This document shows, piece after piece, positions 36,304 through 44,345 of a DNA stretch of 64,000 bases (positions are counted from its first letter, which is position 1; each line of letters starts with the position of its first letter). Position numbers and translations under genes: made by a program. This DNA is from Algoriphagus ornithinivorans (GTDB lineage Bacteria; Bacteroidota; Bacteroidia; Cytophagales; Cyclobacteriaceae): assembly GCF_900115305.1 (NCBI RefSeq), contig NZ_FOVW01000001.1, forward strand, positions 62,001-126,000. The letters run 5' to 3'. Under the pieces are notes generated by a model. That model saw only the letters and a list, made by a program, of their open reading frames with translations. It did not search any database and was not told the origin of the DNA.

Positions 36304-36864
36304 ATGAGAAAGGTTTTAACGCTATTCTTTGTGGTTGGATTGATTTCAGCCTCCCATGCTCAATTTGGATTGAGAGCTGGTTTTTCATCTTCCAATTTTT
36401 CAGATACTAATTATAAAGCGAATCCGGGATTCCATGGAGGGGTTTATTATACCTTGGGAACCGAGTCTTTAGCAATTGAGCCTGGAGTGCAATTTTCCCA
36501 AAGAGGCTTTGAAACTAACGCCATTCCCTCCGGAGCTGTTGTTACTGAAAGTTTGGATTATGTAGATTTCCCTCTACTGGTAAGGCTTTACATATTTCCT
36601 GTTTTGAATGTCTTTGCAGGGCCGCAATACAGTAAATTAATCTCAAGAAAAAGAGAAGAGCCGGGAGATGTGCAAACAGATATGAATGTTTTGGAGCAAA
36701 ATGACTTTGCGGGAGTAGTGGGAATTAGCGCATCTCCAGTGCCCAAGTTGAATTTTCAAATCAGTTACGATATGGGGTTTTCTAATTTGAACTATTACGG
36801 GAGAAACGTTAAAAATCAGGTTCTGAAGCTTTCTGTTTCATTTGACCTTTACAGTACGTACTGA
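36304..36864 (+). CDS. PorT-like outer-membrane beta-barrel protein (paralogue)
   Basis: A 186-aa exported barrel related to the protein at 32445-33023: both share GLRAG/GFRGG near the N-terminus, PGFHGGVYY versus AGFHAGIYA, LAIEPGVQFSQRG versus LEPGVFYSVKG, LDYVDFPLLVRL versus LNYVDVPVLLRL and the FAGPQ strand. Signal peptide 1-19, ending SHA-Q. The C-terminal residue is Tyr, with FDLYSTY. It probably sits in the outer membrane; substrate or partner unknown. The convergent ruvC stop lies 16 bp downstream. Confidence 0.87.
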   Translation: MRKVLTLFFVVGLISASHAQFGLRAGFSSSNFSDTNYKANPGFHGGVYYTLGTESLAIEPGVQFSQRGFETNAIPSGAVVTESLDYVDFPLLVRLYIFPVLNVFAGPQYSKLISRKREEPGDVQTDMNVLEQNDFAGVVGISASPVPKLNFQISYDMGFSNLNYYGRNVKNQVLKLSVSFDLYSTY

Positions 36865-36880
36865 TCAGTTTTCCTGCTGT

Positions 36881-37456
36881 CTATTTTTTAATCCTGTCAG
36901 GATTTTCTTCGATGAAGGATTTCCAGCCGGCACTTCTACCTCTTGTCTGAACTCGTCCCTCATGAAAATGATGGCATAAAGCCACAGCTAAGGCATCTGT
37001 GGCATCCAACATTTTCGGTAATTCTTCCAATTTAAAAAGGGTCTGTAGCATAGCTGCTACTTGTTCTTTGGAGGCATTACCATTTCCTGTTACTGATTGC
37101 TTGACTTTTTTCGGAGAATATTCAGTAATGGGAATTTCTCTGGCCAATGCTGCCGCCATTGCAACTCCTTGAGCTCTGCCTAATTTGAGCATGGATTGGA
37201 CGTTTGCTCCGTAAAAGGGGGCTTCTAGGGCGACAGTGTCGGGTAAAAATTCATCTATGATCCCTGTGATTCTTTCAAAAATCTTCTTCAGTTTCAACTC
37301 ATGCGTTTCGTACTTTTTAAGGTGGATCACGCCGTACTGCAGGAGTTTATATTGCTTTCCTTCGGTGAGAATCAACCCATAACCCATGACATTAGTCCCT
37401 GGGTCAATCCCCAAAATGATTTTTTCCTTTGATTCTTTTTTGCTTGCTTTACTCAC
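36881..37456 (-). CDS. ruvC: Holliday junction endodeoxyribonuclease RuvC
   Basis: Resolves Holliday junctions by paired cuts, with RuvAB. The RNase H-like fold shows the acidic set Asp18 (GIDPGT), Glu78 (ALEAPFYG), Asp151 and Asp154 ([12 protein letters not shown]). Length 191 is slightly over the E. coli protein (173), with a short Lys/Ser-rich N-terminal tail. Only 21 bp separate its start codon from the divergent glycosyltransferase start, so the promoters must overlap or lie inside coding sequence. Confidence 0.95.
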   Translation of the reverse strand: MSKASKKESKEKIILGIDPGTNVMGYGLILTEGKQYKLLQYGVIHLKKYETHELKLKKIFERITGIIDEFLPDTVALEAPFYGANVQSMLKLGRAQGVAMAAALAREIPITEYSPKKVKQSVTGNGNASKEQVAAMLQTLFKLEELPKMLDATDALAVALCHHFHEGRVQTRGRSAGWKSFIEENPDRIKK

Positions 37457-37477
37457 ATCCGCAAGTTAGCCCAAAAG

Positions 37478-38599
37478 ATGCTAAGTTTTTATCTGCTTTT
37501 TGCTTGTTTCTATTTCCTAACGCTGCTGGGATTAAAGTCCTATTGGGAGCGACAAGCTCAGAACTATTCCGAACTTCGAACAGAAAACCTTTCTGCAAGC
37601 CTCTTAATCCCTTTTCGAAATGAAGCAGAAAATCTGCTTTCTCTCATATTTCAACTCAAAAAATTGAGTTATCCCAATTTGGAAATTCTCCTGATTAATG
37701 ATCATAGTGAGGATAATTCATTTGAAATTCTGCTTGAGGCTTTCAGAGAAGATCATCGAGTTCAGGTGATACCTTCAATAGGAGAAGGAAAAAAAGCGGC
37801 ATTAAGAACGGGAGTTAACTTGGCGGAGGGTGAATTGATTCTCACCTCAGACGCGGATTGTGTTTTTCCTGAAAATTGGGTGGAGCAAATAAGGGCAGCT
37901 TTTTCAAGTCCTCAAACTCAATTAGTAGCAGGACCAGTTCAAGTGCTGGGTAGAAATAATTTATTTAATGAATTTCAGAAGTTGGATTGGGCCAGTATTG
38001 CTTTGGTTACTCATTATTCTTTTGAAAATCAAAATCCCTTAATGTGCAGTGCTGCAAACTTAGCCTTTAGAAAATCAGCTTTTTTAGCTGTGGATGGGTA
38101 TGTTGGAAATGAAAATTACCTTTCCGGCGATGATGAGTTTTTGTTGAAAAAGATACATGGTAAGTTTGGATCAGACTCCTGTATCTATTTAAAAAATCCC
38201 GAAAGCTTGGTTTTGACGCAGGCTGAGGAAAGCTGGGGAAAGTTACTTAATCAAAGAGCCAGATGGGCTTCTAAGTGGGATAAACACCAGTCTTTTTCTC
38301 ACAGTATAGCGGGTTTAATCCCATTCTTAATTCAGTTGGTTTGGTTGAGTTCAGTGATTTTGCTTGTTGAAGGCTGGATGGGGATTTTGTTATTTCTTGG
38401 AATCTGGACTATCAAATATTTCACCGAATGGATGACTTTGGGAAAAGTCCTGAGTAGTTTTAAACTCCCAATTTCAAAAAGAGGAATACTTTTCACCACT
38501 TTTGCACATCCTTTTTATGTCTTATTAGTTGGAATGAAAAGTTTATCGGGAAATGGATACTGGAAAGGGAGAAAGATCATAAAGAAAAGTTTGGCTTGA
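37478..38599 (+). CDS. Membrane GT2 glycosyltransferase
   Basis: A processive-type family 2 glycosyltransferase. One N-terminal helix (1-20) precedes the GT-A domain: ASLLIPFRNEAENL, INDHSEDNSFEIL, DxD in LTSDADCVFP (about 121-130), and the QRARWASKWDKH motif (about 260). C-terminal helices (about 275-345) anchor it in the inner membrane. It starts a tight operon with the next six genes. A second GT2 protein of similar design lies at 40694. Acceptor unknown. Confidence 0.88.
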   Translation: MLSFYLLFACFYFLTLLGLKSYWERQAQNYSELRTENLSASLLIPFRNEAENLLSLIFQLKKLSYPNLEILLINDHSEDNSFEILLEAFREDHRVQVIPSIGEGKKAALRTGVNLAEGELILTSDADCVFPENWVEQIRAAFSSPQTQLVAGPVQVLGRNNLFNEFQKLDWASIALVTHYSFENQNPLMCSAANLAFRKSAFLAVDGYVGNENYLSGDDEFLLKKIHGKFGSDSCIYLKNPESLVLTQAEESWGKLLNQRARWASKWDKHQSFSHSIAGLIPFLIQLVWLSSVILLVEGWMGILLFLGIWTIKYFTEWMTLGKVLSSFKLPISKRGILFTTFAHPFYVLLVGMKSLSGNGYWKGRKIIKKSLA

Positions 38600-38605
38600 A
38601 TAATC

Positions 38606-38857
38606 ATGAGCGAAGAGGAATTTGATTTATTGGATGAGCTCTACTTTGTACAGCCATTCAGTTATTTACAAGAATCTACCGGTTGGGAGGATGAATTGAT
38701 CCTAAAAACCCTTCAATCCTTATATCAAAAGGGCTACATTAAGTGCTTATCCGCTCCGGATGAGGAAAGGTTTGATAAAGTAGATGTAATGAAAGAAGGA
38801 TCGGAATTGCTGTACTTGGCTACCAAAGAGGGCTTAATGGCTCATAATGCATTATAA
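38606..38857 (+). CDS. Small conserved-looking helical protein upstream of the phosphatase
   Basis: An 83-aa protein without a family I can name. It is acidic and predicted helical; the middle (STGWEDELILKTLQSLYQKGYIKCLSA) reads like a winged-helix recognition unit, with the YIKC strand as wing. It begins 6 bp after the glycosyltransferase stop and overlaps the SpoIIE-type phosphatase gene by 11 bp, so translation of the two is likely coupled. The arrangement suggests it works with the phosphatase, for instance as binding partner or DNA-binding output. That is inference only. Confidence 0.65.
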   Translation: MSEEEFDLLDELYFVQPFSYLQESTGWEDELILKTLQSLYQKGYIKCLSAPDEERFDKVDVMKEGSELLYLATKEGLMAHNAL

Positions 38858-40070
38858 ATTGATATCAGAAAATCATAAATATCAGCGTAAAGAACTGGAG
38901 CTTAAAGCGCTCTTAGAAATCACTCAAGCGATCAATGAAAATCAGCCTGAGGCGGTTTTAGGGGATATATTTAAGTTTACCTGCTTGGTTCACTTGAATA
39001 TAAAATCTCTCCTTCTATATGTATCGAAGGAAGAAGGCTTTGAAAAAAAGATAGCGCATGGAGTAAAAGGTAAAGTGCCTCCATACATTCCGCGAGATCA
39101 GGTTAAAGATGAAAAAAAATCTGGGCAGCTGCGCTTAGAACTCAATGCTGAATTCTCTTTTGAAGAATTGGAAACTTACCTTCCGGTATATCATAAGGAA
39201 AAGATGCTGGCCATTCTTTTTCTGAGAAGAAAAGATAGGGAAGAGGAGCTGGATCTGAATTTTACTCAAGCACTGACTAATATTCTGGTGGTGGCTTTGG
39301 AAAATAAGCGTTTTGCAAGAAAACAACTTCAGCAGGAAGTTCTCAATCGTGAAATTTCTATCGCGTCTAAGGTTCAACAAATGCTCTTTCCTTCAAAATT
39401 GCCCGATGAGGAAAGATTAAAGGCAAAAGTGACCTATTTCCCTCACAGTATGGTAGGAGGCGACTATTATGATTTCATTCAGCAGTCTGAGGATGTGTCC
39501 TATTTCTGTATCGCGGATGTTTCGGGGAAAGGAATTGCAGCGGCTTTATTGATGTCTAATTTTCAGGCTACCTTGAGAACTCTTTTGAGAAGTGATGCCA
39601 ACTTGCCGACAATTGTTAAGCAGTTGAATTACACACTTTTTGACAATACCCATGGGGAGCGATTTATCACGTTCTTTTTGGGTAAATTCAATCATAAAAC
39701 CAGAAAGTTGGAATATGTCAATGCCGGACATAATCCTCCGATTTTATGTAGGGAGGATGAAAATGAAATAGAATTACTGGAAGCGGGAACCACTATTTTA
39801 GGGGCTTTTGAAGAGCTGCCATTTTTGGAAATCGGAAATAGAGACTTGTCGGCTGACTTTACGCTGCATCTCTATACAGACGGTTTGACAGAAACCTTGG
39901 ACGAAGAAGAAAGAGAGTTTGGAGAAGATAGATTATCGGATTTTGTGAAGGATCATTTGTGCATTGATCCTGGAGATTTTCATGAAAAGTTTCTAGACGT
40001 TTTGAAGGCCTTCACCGGAGAAGTCCCTTTAAGGGATGATTTGACATTGTTCAGTTTGAGTTTCAAATAA
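38847..40070 (+). CDS. SpoIIE/RsbU-type PP2C serine phosphatase
   Basis: A 407-aa PP2C-like phosphatase of the regulatory (SpoIIE/RsbU) class. Residues 1-165 are a GAF-like sensory region followed by a helical linker with the KVQQMLFPSKLP motif. The catalytic domain has VGGDYYDFI (Asp206, Asp209), CIADVSGKGIAAALLM (Asp224), NAGHNPPIL, LYTDGLTETLDEE and the final RDDLTLFSL. The metal-binding Asp residues are complete. In other bacteria these proteins control anti-sigma factor antagonists; no such partner is next to it. It overlaps the preceding small gene by 11 bp and the following one by 1 bp. Confidence 0.88.
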   Translation: MHYKLISENHKYQRKELELKALLEITQAINENQPEAVLGDIFKFTCLVHLNIKSLLLYVSKEEGFEKKIAHGVKGKVPPYIPRDQVKDEKKSGQLRLELNAEFSFEELETYLPVYHKEKMLAILFLRRKDREEELDLNFTQALTNILVVALENKRFARKQLQQEVLNREISIASKVQQMLFPSKLPDEERLKAKVTYFPHSMVGGDYYDFIQQSEDVSYFCIADVSGKGIAAALLMSNFQATLRTLLRSDANLPTIVKQLNYTLFDNTHGERFITFFLGKFNHKTRKLEYVNAGHNPPILCREDENEIELLEAGTTILGAFEELPFLEIGNRDLSADFTLHLYTDGLTETLDEEEREFGEDRLSDFVKDHLCIDPGDFHEKFLDVLKAFTGEVPLRDDLTLFSLSFK

Positions 40071-40693
40071 TGCCTTGGTTTCCCAAAACTCCCAAACTTG
40101 CTCCACTACTTTTTCCTAAAAGGATTTGGAAGAAGGATACTCCCCAAGTCTATTTGACTTTTGACGATGGACCAGTTCCCGGGGTTACGGATTTTGTGTT
40201 GAATGAGCTAGCAAAAAGAGGCCAAAAAGCTACTTTTTTTTTAGTGGGGGATAATATAAAAAAGCATACTGAACTGGCAAATAATCTCATTCAGGAAGGA
40301 CATGGGATAGGAAATCACACCTTTAATCATCTTTTTGGAATCAAATATTCTACTGAAACTTATCTGGAGAATGTTCAGAAATGCGATGAGATCTTGGAGG
40401 ATCGCCTAGGGGTCAAAGTTGGTTTATTCAGGCCTCCGTATGGTTGGATGACTAATACCCAAGCCCGAAAAGTTTCCCAAACACACCAAATCATCATGTG
40501 GGATGTGCTTTCTGCTGATTACGATCCTAAGCTAAGTGCTTCTCAAATATTATCTATAGCTAAAAAGCATACGGAACCGGGGTCTATCGTATTATTTCAT
40601 GATCAAGAAAAAACTCGGCAAGTTTTGCCTGCTTTCCTTCCGGATTTTTTAGATTATGTGCTGGATCAAGGCTGGGAAACAGCCTCTCTCTAA
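40070..40693 (+). CDS. NodB-like polysaccharide deacetylase (carbohydrate esterase 4)
   Basis: A metal-dependent deacetylase for N-acetylated glycans. Motif 1 TFDDGPVPG (30-38; catalytic Asp32, metal Asp33) and motif 2 HTFNH (His83, His87) are intact. RPPYGW (motif 3) and the His in VLFHDQ near the C-terminus (motif 5) are also visible. No signal peptide is seen in the N-terminal MPWFPKTPKLAPLLFPKR, so it may be cytoplasmic or membrane-associated. It starts on the last base of the phosphatase stop (TAATG), so the two are coupled, and the second glycosyltransferase begins directly after its stop. Confidence 0.88.
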   Translation: MPWFPKTPKLAPLLFPKRIWKKDTPQVYLTFDDGPVPGVTDFVLNELAKRGQKATFFLVGDNIKKHTELANNLIQEGHGIGNHTFNHLFGIKYSTETYLENVQKCDEILEDRLGVKVGLFRPPYGWMTNTQARKVSQTHQIIMWDVLSADYDPKLSASQILSIAKKHTEPGSIVLFHDQEKTRQVLPAFLPDFLDYVLDQGWETASL

Positions 40694-41797
40694 ATGCTCC
40701 TAGTTGCTGCCCTAATTTCCAGTTTTTTAATTCATCAATTTATAGTGGTGATCATTCGGATTAATCACTATTGGAAATCCTATGGGAATATTCAAAAGAT
40801 GAAGGAATTTCCAAAAGTTTCTGTTCTTGTTGCAGCAAGAAATGAAGAACAACATTTACCCCAATTATTAGCATCTTTTGATTTGTTGGATTATCCAGAA
40901 GACCAAGTTGAATTTTTATTTGCAGATGATCAAAGCATTGATCAGACGCCTCAGTTATTAGACTCTTGGTGTCAAAAAAATAAAAATGCCAATTACCTCA
41001 GCGTTCAGGAGGTAAAATCAACTGAAAAAAATCCTAAAGCTTTTGCACTTGGGCTTTTAGCAAAAAAAGCACAAGGTGATTATTTTCTATTTACAGATGC
41101 TGACTGTAAAGTCAATCCTCAATGGATAAAGGGAATGATCTCTTCTTTTCAAGAAAAAACAGGAATAGCCCTAGGTATCACCCAAGTAGCTGGGGCCGGG
41201 ATATCTTCGTTTTTTCAGGAAATTGATTGGTGGAATACTCAGGGCTTTGTCAAAGTTGCCTCTGATATCAAATTATCCACCACTGGTCTGGGGAATAATA
41301 TGGCTATCAAAGCTTCTGCTTACAGAGAAAGTGGAGGGTTTTTGGAAATACCCTTCTCATTAACAGAAGATCTTGAAATCAGTAAGGCAGTCAGCAAGTT
41401 GGGCTATGAGGTGATTTCAGAAGTAAGTCCGAATACTTTGGCCTTTACCAAAGCTGAATCAAGTTTGGTGACGCTATTAGCGCAAAGAAAGCGCTGGATG
41501 TTTGGAGTAATGACCCTGCCATGGTTTTGGAAAGTGATCCTGGGATTACAGTTTTTTTATTTTCCTGCCATCATCTTTTTATACAGCTCCATAGGCTGGT
41601 GGATTTTGCTGGTTGCAGGCGCGAAATCCTTTTTCCAGGCCTTGTTTCACTATACTTTTGCAAAAAAAGCAGGGCGTAAGCTTTCATTTTGGAAGCTGTT
41701 AAGCTTTGATTTTTACTTTTTTCCTATCTCCCTCCTGACAATTCTTTATTACTTTTGGCCTTCTCCTGTAAAATGGAAATCAAGAAAATACCGATGA
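40694..41797 (+). CDS. Membrane GT2 glycosyltransferase (second copy)
   Basis: Similar in design to the protein at 37478. One N-terminal helix, then the GT-A domain with VSVLVAARNEEQHLP, FADDQSIDQTP, DxD in LFTDADCKVNP (about 133-143), the glycine-rich TTGLGNNMAIK, and RKRWMFGVM (about 268). Two to three C-terminal helices. Start follows the deacetylase stop directly. With the deacetylase, the pair suggests synthesis and trimming of an N-acetylated surface polymer. Product not known. Confidence 0.88.
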   Translation: MLLVAALISSFLIHQFIVVIIRINHYWKSYGNIQKMKEFPKVSVLVAARNEEQHLPQLLASFDLLDYPEDQVEFLFADDQSIDQTPQLLDSWCQKNKNANYLSVQEVKSTEKNPKAFALGLLAKKAQGDYFLFTDADCKVNPQWIKGMISSFQEKTGIALGITQVAGAGISSFFQEIDWWNTQGFVKVASDIKLSTTGLGNNMAIKASAYRESGGFLEIPFSLTEDLEISKAVSKLGYEVISEVSPNTLAFTKAESSLVTLLAQRKRWMFGVMTLPWFWKVILGLQFFYFPAIIFLYSSIGWWILLVAGAKSFFQALFHYTFAKKAGRKLSFWKLLSFDFYFFPISLLTILYYFWPSPVKWKSRKYR

Positions 41798-42576
41798 ACC
41801 TGATTGATACTCACGCCCATATTTATTCTACCAAGTTTGATTCTGACTTAGACGCTGTTATTGAAGAAATTCGAAATAATGGTGTTGAGAAAATCTACAT
41901 GCCCAACGTGGACGTAGCCACCATTGACAGAATGCTTGAATGCGAAAAGCGTTATCCTGGACTATGTATACCCATGATGGGTTTGCATCCCTGTGATGTC
42001 AAGGAAGACTTTTTAGCTCAATTGGAAGAGATGAAGGGATGGTTAGACAAAAGGCCCTTTGCAGCGGTAGGAGAGATCGGGCTCGATTTGTATTGGGACA
42101 AGACCTATTTCGAGCAGCAAAAAGAGGCGCTTCGAGTTCAAATAGCTTGGGCTAAAGAAAAGGAGCTTCCTATTGTGTTGCATTGTAGAGAGTCAATGGA
42201 TGAAACCATAGAGATTGTTCGGGAAGAACATGATGGGAAATTGAAAGGGATATTTCATTGCTTTACCGGGAACTTAGTTCAGGCCAATCAGATTATCGAA
42301 ATGGGTTTTTTGCTGGGAATAGGTGGGGTAAGTACTTATAAAAATGGAGGCTTGGATCAAGTTTTGCCTCACATCGCCATTGAAAATCTGGTTTTGGAAA
42401 CGGATGCGCCTTACTTGGCTCCCGTTCCTTTTCGGGGAAAGAGAAATACACCTGCCTATTTGCCTTATATCGCAGAGCGAGTAGGGGATTTGTTGGAGCT
42501 TAGTAAAGAAGAAGTGGCATTAAAAACCAAACAGAATGCCCTTCGCTTATTTAAGGAATTTAGCTATGAATTATAA
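41794..42576 (+). CDS. TatD-family metal-dependent hydrolase
   Basis: A TIM-barrel DNase/hydrolase of the TatD family. DTHAH (His7, His9), GEIGLD (Glu94), HCRE (His130), HCFTG (His155) and ETDAPYL (Asp204) supply the two-metal site. Start at 41794 is favoured by a 4-base ATGA overlap with the glycosyltransferase stop; a longer frame (41755) would add a non-family extension. Members hydrolyse DNA 3' ends or D-tyrosyl-type substrates in different reports. The asparaginase gene starts within its last codons. Confidence 0.92.
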   Translation: MNLIDTHAHIYSTKFDSDLDAVIEEIRNNGVEKIYMPNVDVATIDRMLECEKRYPGLCIPMMGLHPCDVKEDFLAQLEEMKGWLDKRPFAAVGEIGLDLYWDKTYFEQQKEALRVQIAWAKEKELPIVLHCRESMDETIEIVREEHDGKLKGIFHCFTGNLVQANQIIEMGFLLGIGGVSTYKNGGLDQVLPHIAIENLVLETDAPYLAPVPFRGKRNTPAYLPYIAERVGDLLELSKEEVALKTKQNALRLFKEFSYEL

Positions 42577-43633
42577 GATAGTTCGACTCAATACACGGAT
42601 AAAGTCCAGTAGAACTTCTTCCGTCTTGATTATCTACACTGGTGGTACCTTGGGGATGGCTTATGATGAAAGTGGTTCGCTGGTGCCTTTTAATTTTGGT
42701 CAGATTCTGGAAAAAATCCCGATTCTTTCCAATATGGATATTGCCATCACGGTGATTTCTTTTCCGGAGCCCATTGATTCCTCCAATGTATCTATGCATC
42801 ATTGGAAGGATATGGCTTATATCATTACAGAAAATTATGATAGCTACGATGGCTTTGTCGTATTGCATGGAACAGATACCATGGCCTATTCTGCTTCTAT
42901 GCTGAGCTATATGCTTCATGGACTGAATAAGCCTGTAATTTTTACCGGTGCACAATTGCCTATTTCGGCAATGCGTTCTGATGCAAGGGAAAACTTGATG
43001 ACCAGTTTGGAAATCGCAACTGCTAAGATTGATGATTATCCGATTGTTCCTGAGGTCTGTATTTTCTTTAACCACATGCTTCTCAGAGGTAATAGAGCTA
43101 AGAAGGTTCAAAGTGTGCACTTTGATGCCTTTGAGTCTGAAAACTATCCAAATTTAGCTGAATCCGGGATTGTCATCGATTATAATACGGCAGCGATCAG
43201 ACCCTATGAGTCTCATCGAAAATTGGTTAATCTGAATGATTTGGATAACCGAGTGATGATCCTGAAGCTTTTTCCGGGAATTACAGAAAAAGTAATGGAT
43301 GCATGCTTTGATATAGAAGGGCTGAAAGGCGTTGTTTTGGAAACCTATGGGTCTGGAAACAGTCCGAGTGAGGCTTGGTTTATGAAATCTTTAGAGCGGG
43401 CAATCAAAAAAGGCCTGATCATTTTAAATGTATCCCAATGCAATGGTGGTCGAGTCATTCAAGGGCGCTATGAGACATCGAAGGAGTTATTGAATGTGGG
43501 TGTAGTGAGTGGTGCAGATATGACTACCGAGGCTGCGATTACTAAATTGATGTTCTTATTGGGGCAGGAAAAATCCACTGAAGAAATCAGAAGGAAGCTG
43601 ACCATTCCTTTGGCAGGGGAAATGACAGGCTGA
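42566..43633 (+). CDS. ansA: Type I cytoplasmic asparaginase
   Basis: Converts L-asparagine to aspartate and ammonia. The catalytic threonines are in IYTGGTLG (Thr25, Thr28) and VVLHGTDTMAYSA (about 95-105), with the SDARENL segment typical of asparaginases. There is no signal peptide, which fits the cytoplasmic type. Start 42566 (MNYKIVRL) is chosen because the longer frame (42536) begins inside tatD out of family length. It overlaps TatD by 11 bp and ends the operon. Confidence 0.92.
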   Translation: MNYKIVRLNTRIKSSRTSSVLIIYTGGTLGMAYDESGSLVPFNFGQILEKIPILSNMDIAITVISFPEPIDSSNVSMHHWKDMAYIITENYDSYDGFVVLHGTDTMAYSASMLSYMLHGLNKPVIFTGAQLPISAMRSDARENLMTSLEIATAKIDDYPIVPEVCIFFNHMLLRGNRAKKVQSVHFDAFESENYPNLAESGIVIDYNTAAIRPYESHRKLVNLNDLDNRVMILKLFPGITEKVMDACFDIEGLKGVVLETYGSGNSPSEAWFMKSLERAIKKGLIILNVSQCNGGRVIQGRYETSKELLNVGVVSGADMTTEAAITKLMFLLGQEKSTEEIRRKLTIPLAGEMTG

Positions 43634-43661
43634 TAAAAATGCTGCAATTTTCGAGGTAAAT

Positions 43662-43692
43662 TTGGAATCGGGGGGAATAATTTTTTTCTTTG
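43662..43692 (+). promoter_or_regulatory. Putative tRNA-Ser promoter
   Basis: TTG (43662-43664), 20 bases and TTTCTTTG (43685-43692) match TTG-N-TAnnTTTG in all but one position. The start would be near 43698, about 30 nt before the tRNA. Confidence 0.4.
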
Positions 43693-43728
43693 CACTCCGA
43701 TTCAGAAATGGATCGGGATAATCAACCT

Positions 43729-43816
43729 AGAGAGGTGTCCGAGTGGTTGAAGGAGCACGCCTGGAAAGCGTGTATACCCCTAAAGGGTATCGAGGGTTCG
43801 AATCCCTTCCTCTCTG
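43729..43816 (+). tRNA. tRNA-Ser (GGA)
   Basis: An 88-nt tRNA with a seven-pair acceptor stem (AGAGAGG with CCTCTCT), G discriminator, TCCGAGTGG D-arm, five-pair anticodon stem CACGC/GCGTG around CTGGAAA (anticodon GGA at 43763-43765), a long variable arm (43773-43790) and a GGTTCGAATC T-loop. The long variable arm marks a class II tRNA for serine. CCA is not encoded. Confidence 0.97.
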
Positions 43817-43823
43817 CAAGTTA

Positions 43824-43863
43824 AAACCCTAACTATCAGAATTTTAGATAGTTAGGGTTTTTT
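43824..43863 (+). terminator. Terminator after tRNA-Ser
   Basis: Perfect 14-bp stem (43824-43837 with 43847-43860), 9-base loop and a T run ending near 43863. It separates tRNA transcription from the toxin-antitoxin module. Confidence 0.9.
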
Positions 43864-44002
43864 AATTTAACCAGTTGCGAAGTCATCCGTTTTTTAAAAA
43901 GAGCCTCGGAATAAATTTTCCAGAATAGTACTCCATCTCATTTTAGAAGGCAATGAGTAGAAACAACACTTAAATGAAGTAATAGAAAGTTGAATTAAAA
44001 AA

Positions 44003-44020
44003 TATACCCGAAAAGGTATT
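44003..44020 (+). promoter_or_regulatory. Operator box 1 of the HipBST module
   Basis: TATACCCGAAAAGGTATT, a near-palindrome with half-sites ACC/GGT. Its centre is 40 bp from that of box 2. Sequence and position suggest binding of the HipB-like protein. Confidence 0.7.
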
Positions 44021-44042
44021 GTAATCATTATTTTTTAATAAT

Positions 44043-44060
44043 TATACCCTTTTAGGTGTA
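44043..44060 (+). promoter_or_regulatory. Operator box 2 of the HipBST module
   Basis: TATACCCTTTTAGGTGTA; same half-site pattern as boxes 1 and 3 with one altered base in the right arm. Centre at 44051.5. Confidence 0.72.
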
Positions 44061-44082
44061 ATTTGGTAATATTTCTTTAAAT

Positions 44083-44100
44083 TGTACCCAAAAGGGTATA
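44083..44100 (+). promoter_or_regulatory. Operator box 3 of the HipBST module
   Basis: TGTACCCAAAAGGGTATA, the most symmetric box, ending six bases before the hipB ATG. It overlaps the region where the promoter or leader must lie, which fits autorepression. Confidence 0.75.
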
Positions 44101-44105
44101 AATAA

Positions 44106-44345
44106 ATGACTTGGAATAGAAATAATGCCATATCAGAATTTGTTCGAAGGAGAAGAAAGGAAGCTGGGCTAACTCAATTGGAACTAGCTGATATTTCTGG
44201 TGTGGGAATACGGTTTATAAGAGAATTAGAACAAGGGAAACCGAATCTGATGGCGGATAAAATCAATCAGGTTTTATTGTTTTTTGGTCACACATTAACT
44301 CCAACTGAAATAAGTGATGAGACAAGGAGAAATTTGGGTAGCTAA
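44106..44345 (+). CDS. hipB: HipB-like HTH antitoxin/autorepressor
   Basis: A 79-aa Xre-family protein with a canonical helix-turn-helix (EFVRRRRKEAGLTQLELADI, then SGVGIRFIRELEQGKPN). In the E. coli system HipB binds the operator as a dimer and contributes to autoregulation. Three operator-like boxes lie just upstream. It overlaps the next gene (hipS) by 29 bp, showing that the module is translationally coupled. The Ser/Arg-rich C-terminal end is short; no separate antitoxin peptide extension is seen. Confidence 0.9.
   Translation: MTWNRNNAISEFVRRRRKEAGLTQLELADISGVGIRFIRELEQGKPNLMADKINQVLLFFGHTLTPTEISDETRRNLGS

Noticed and set aside
38847..40070. Anti-sigma or STAS partner for the SpoIIE phosphatase
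   Set aside because: None of the seven operon genes resembles a STAS-domain or HATPase anti-sigma protein.
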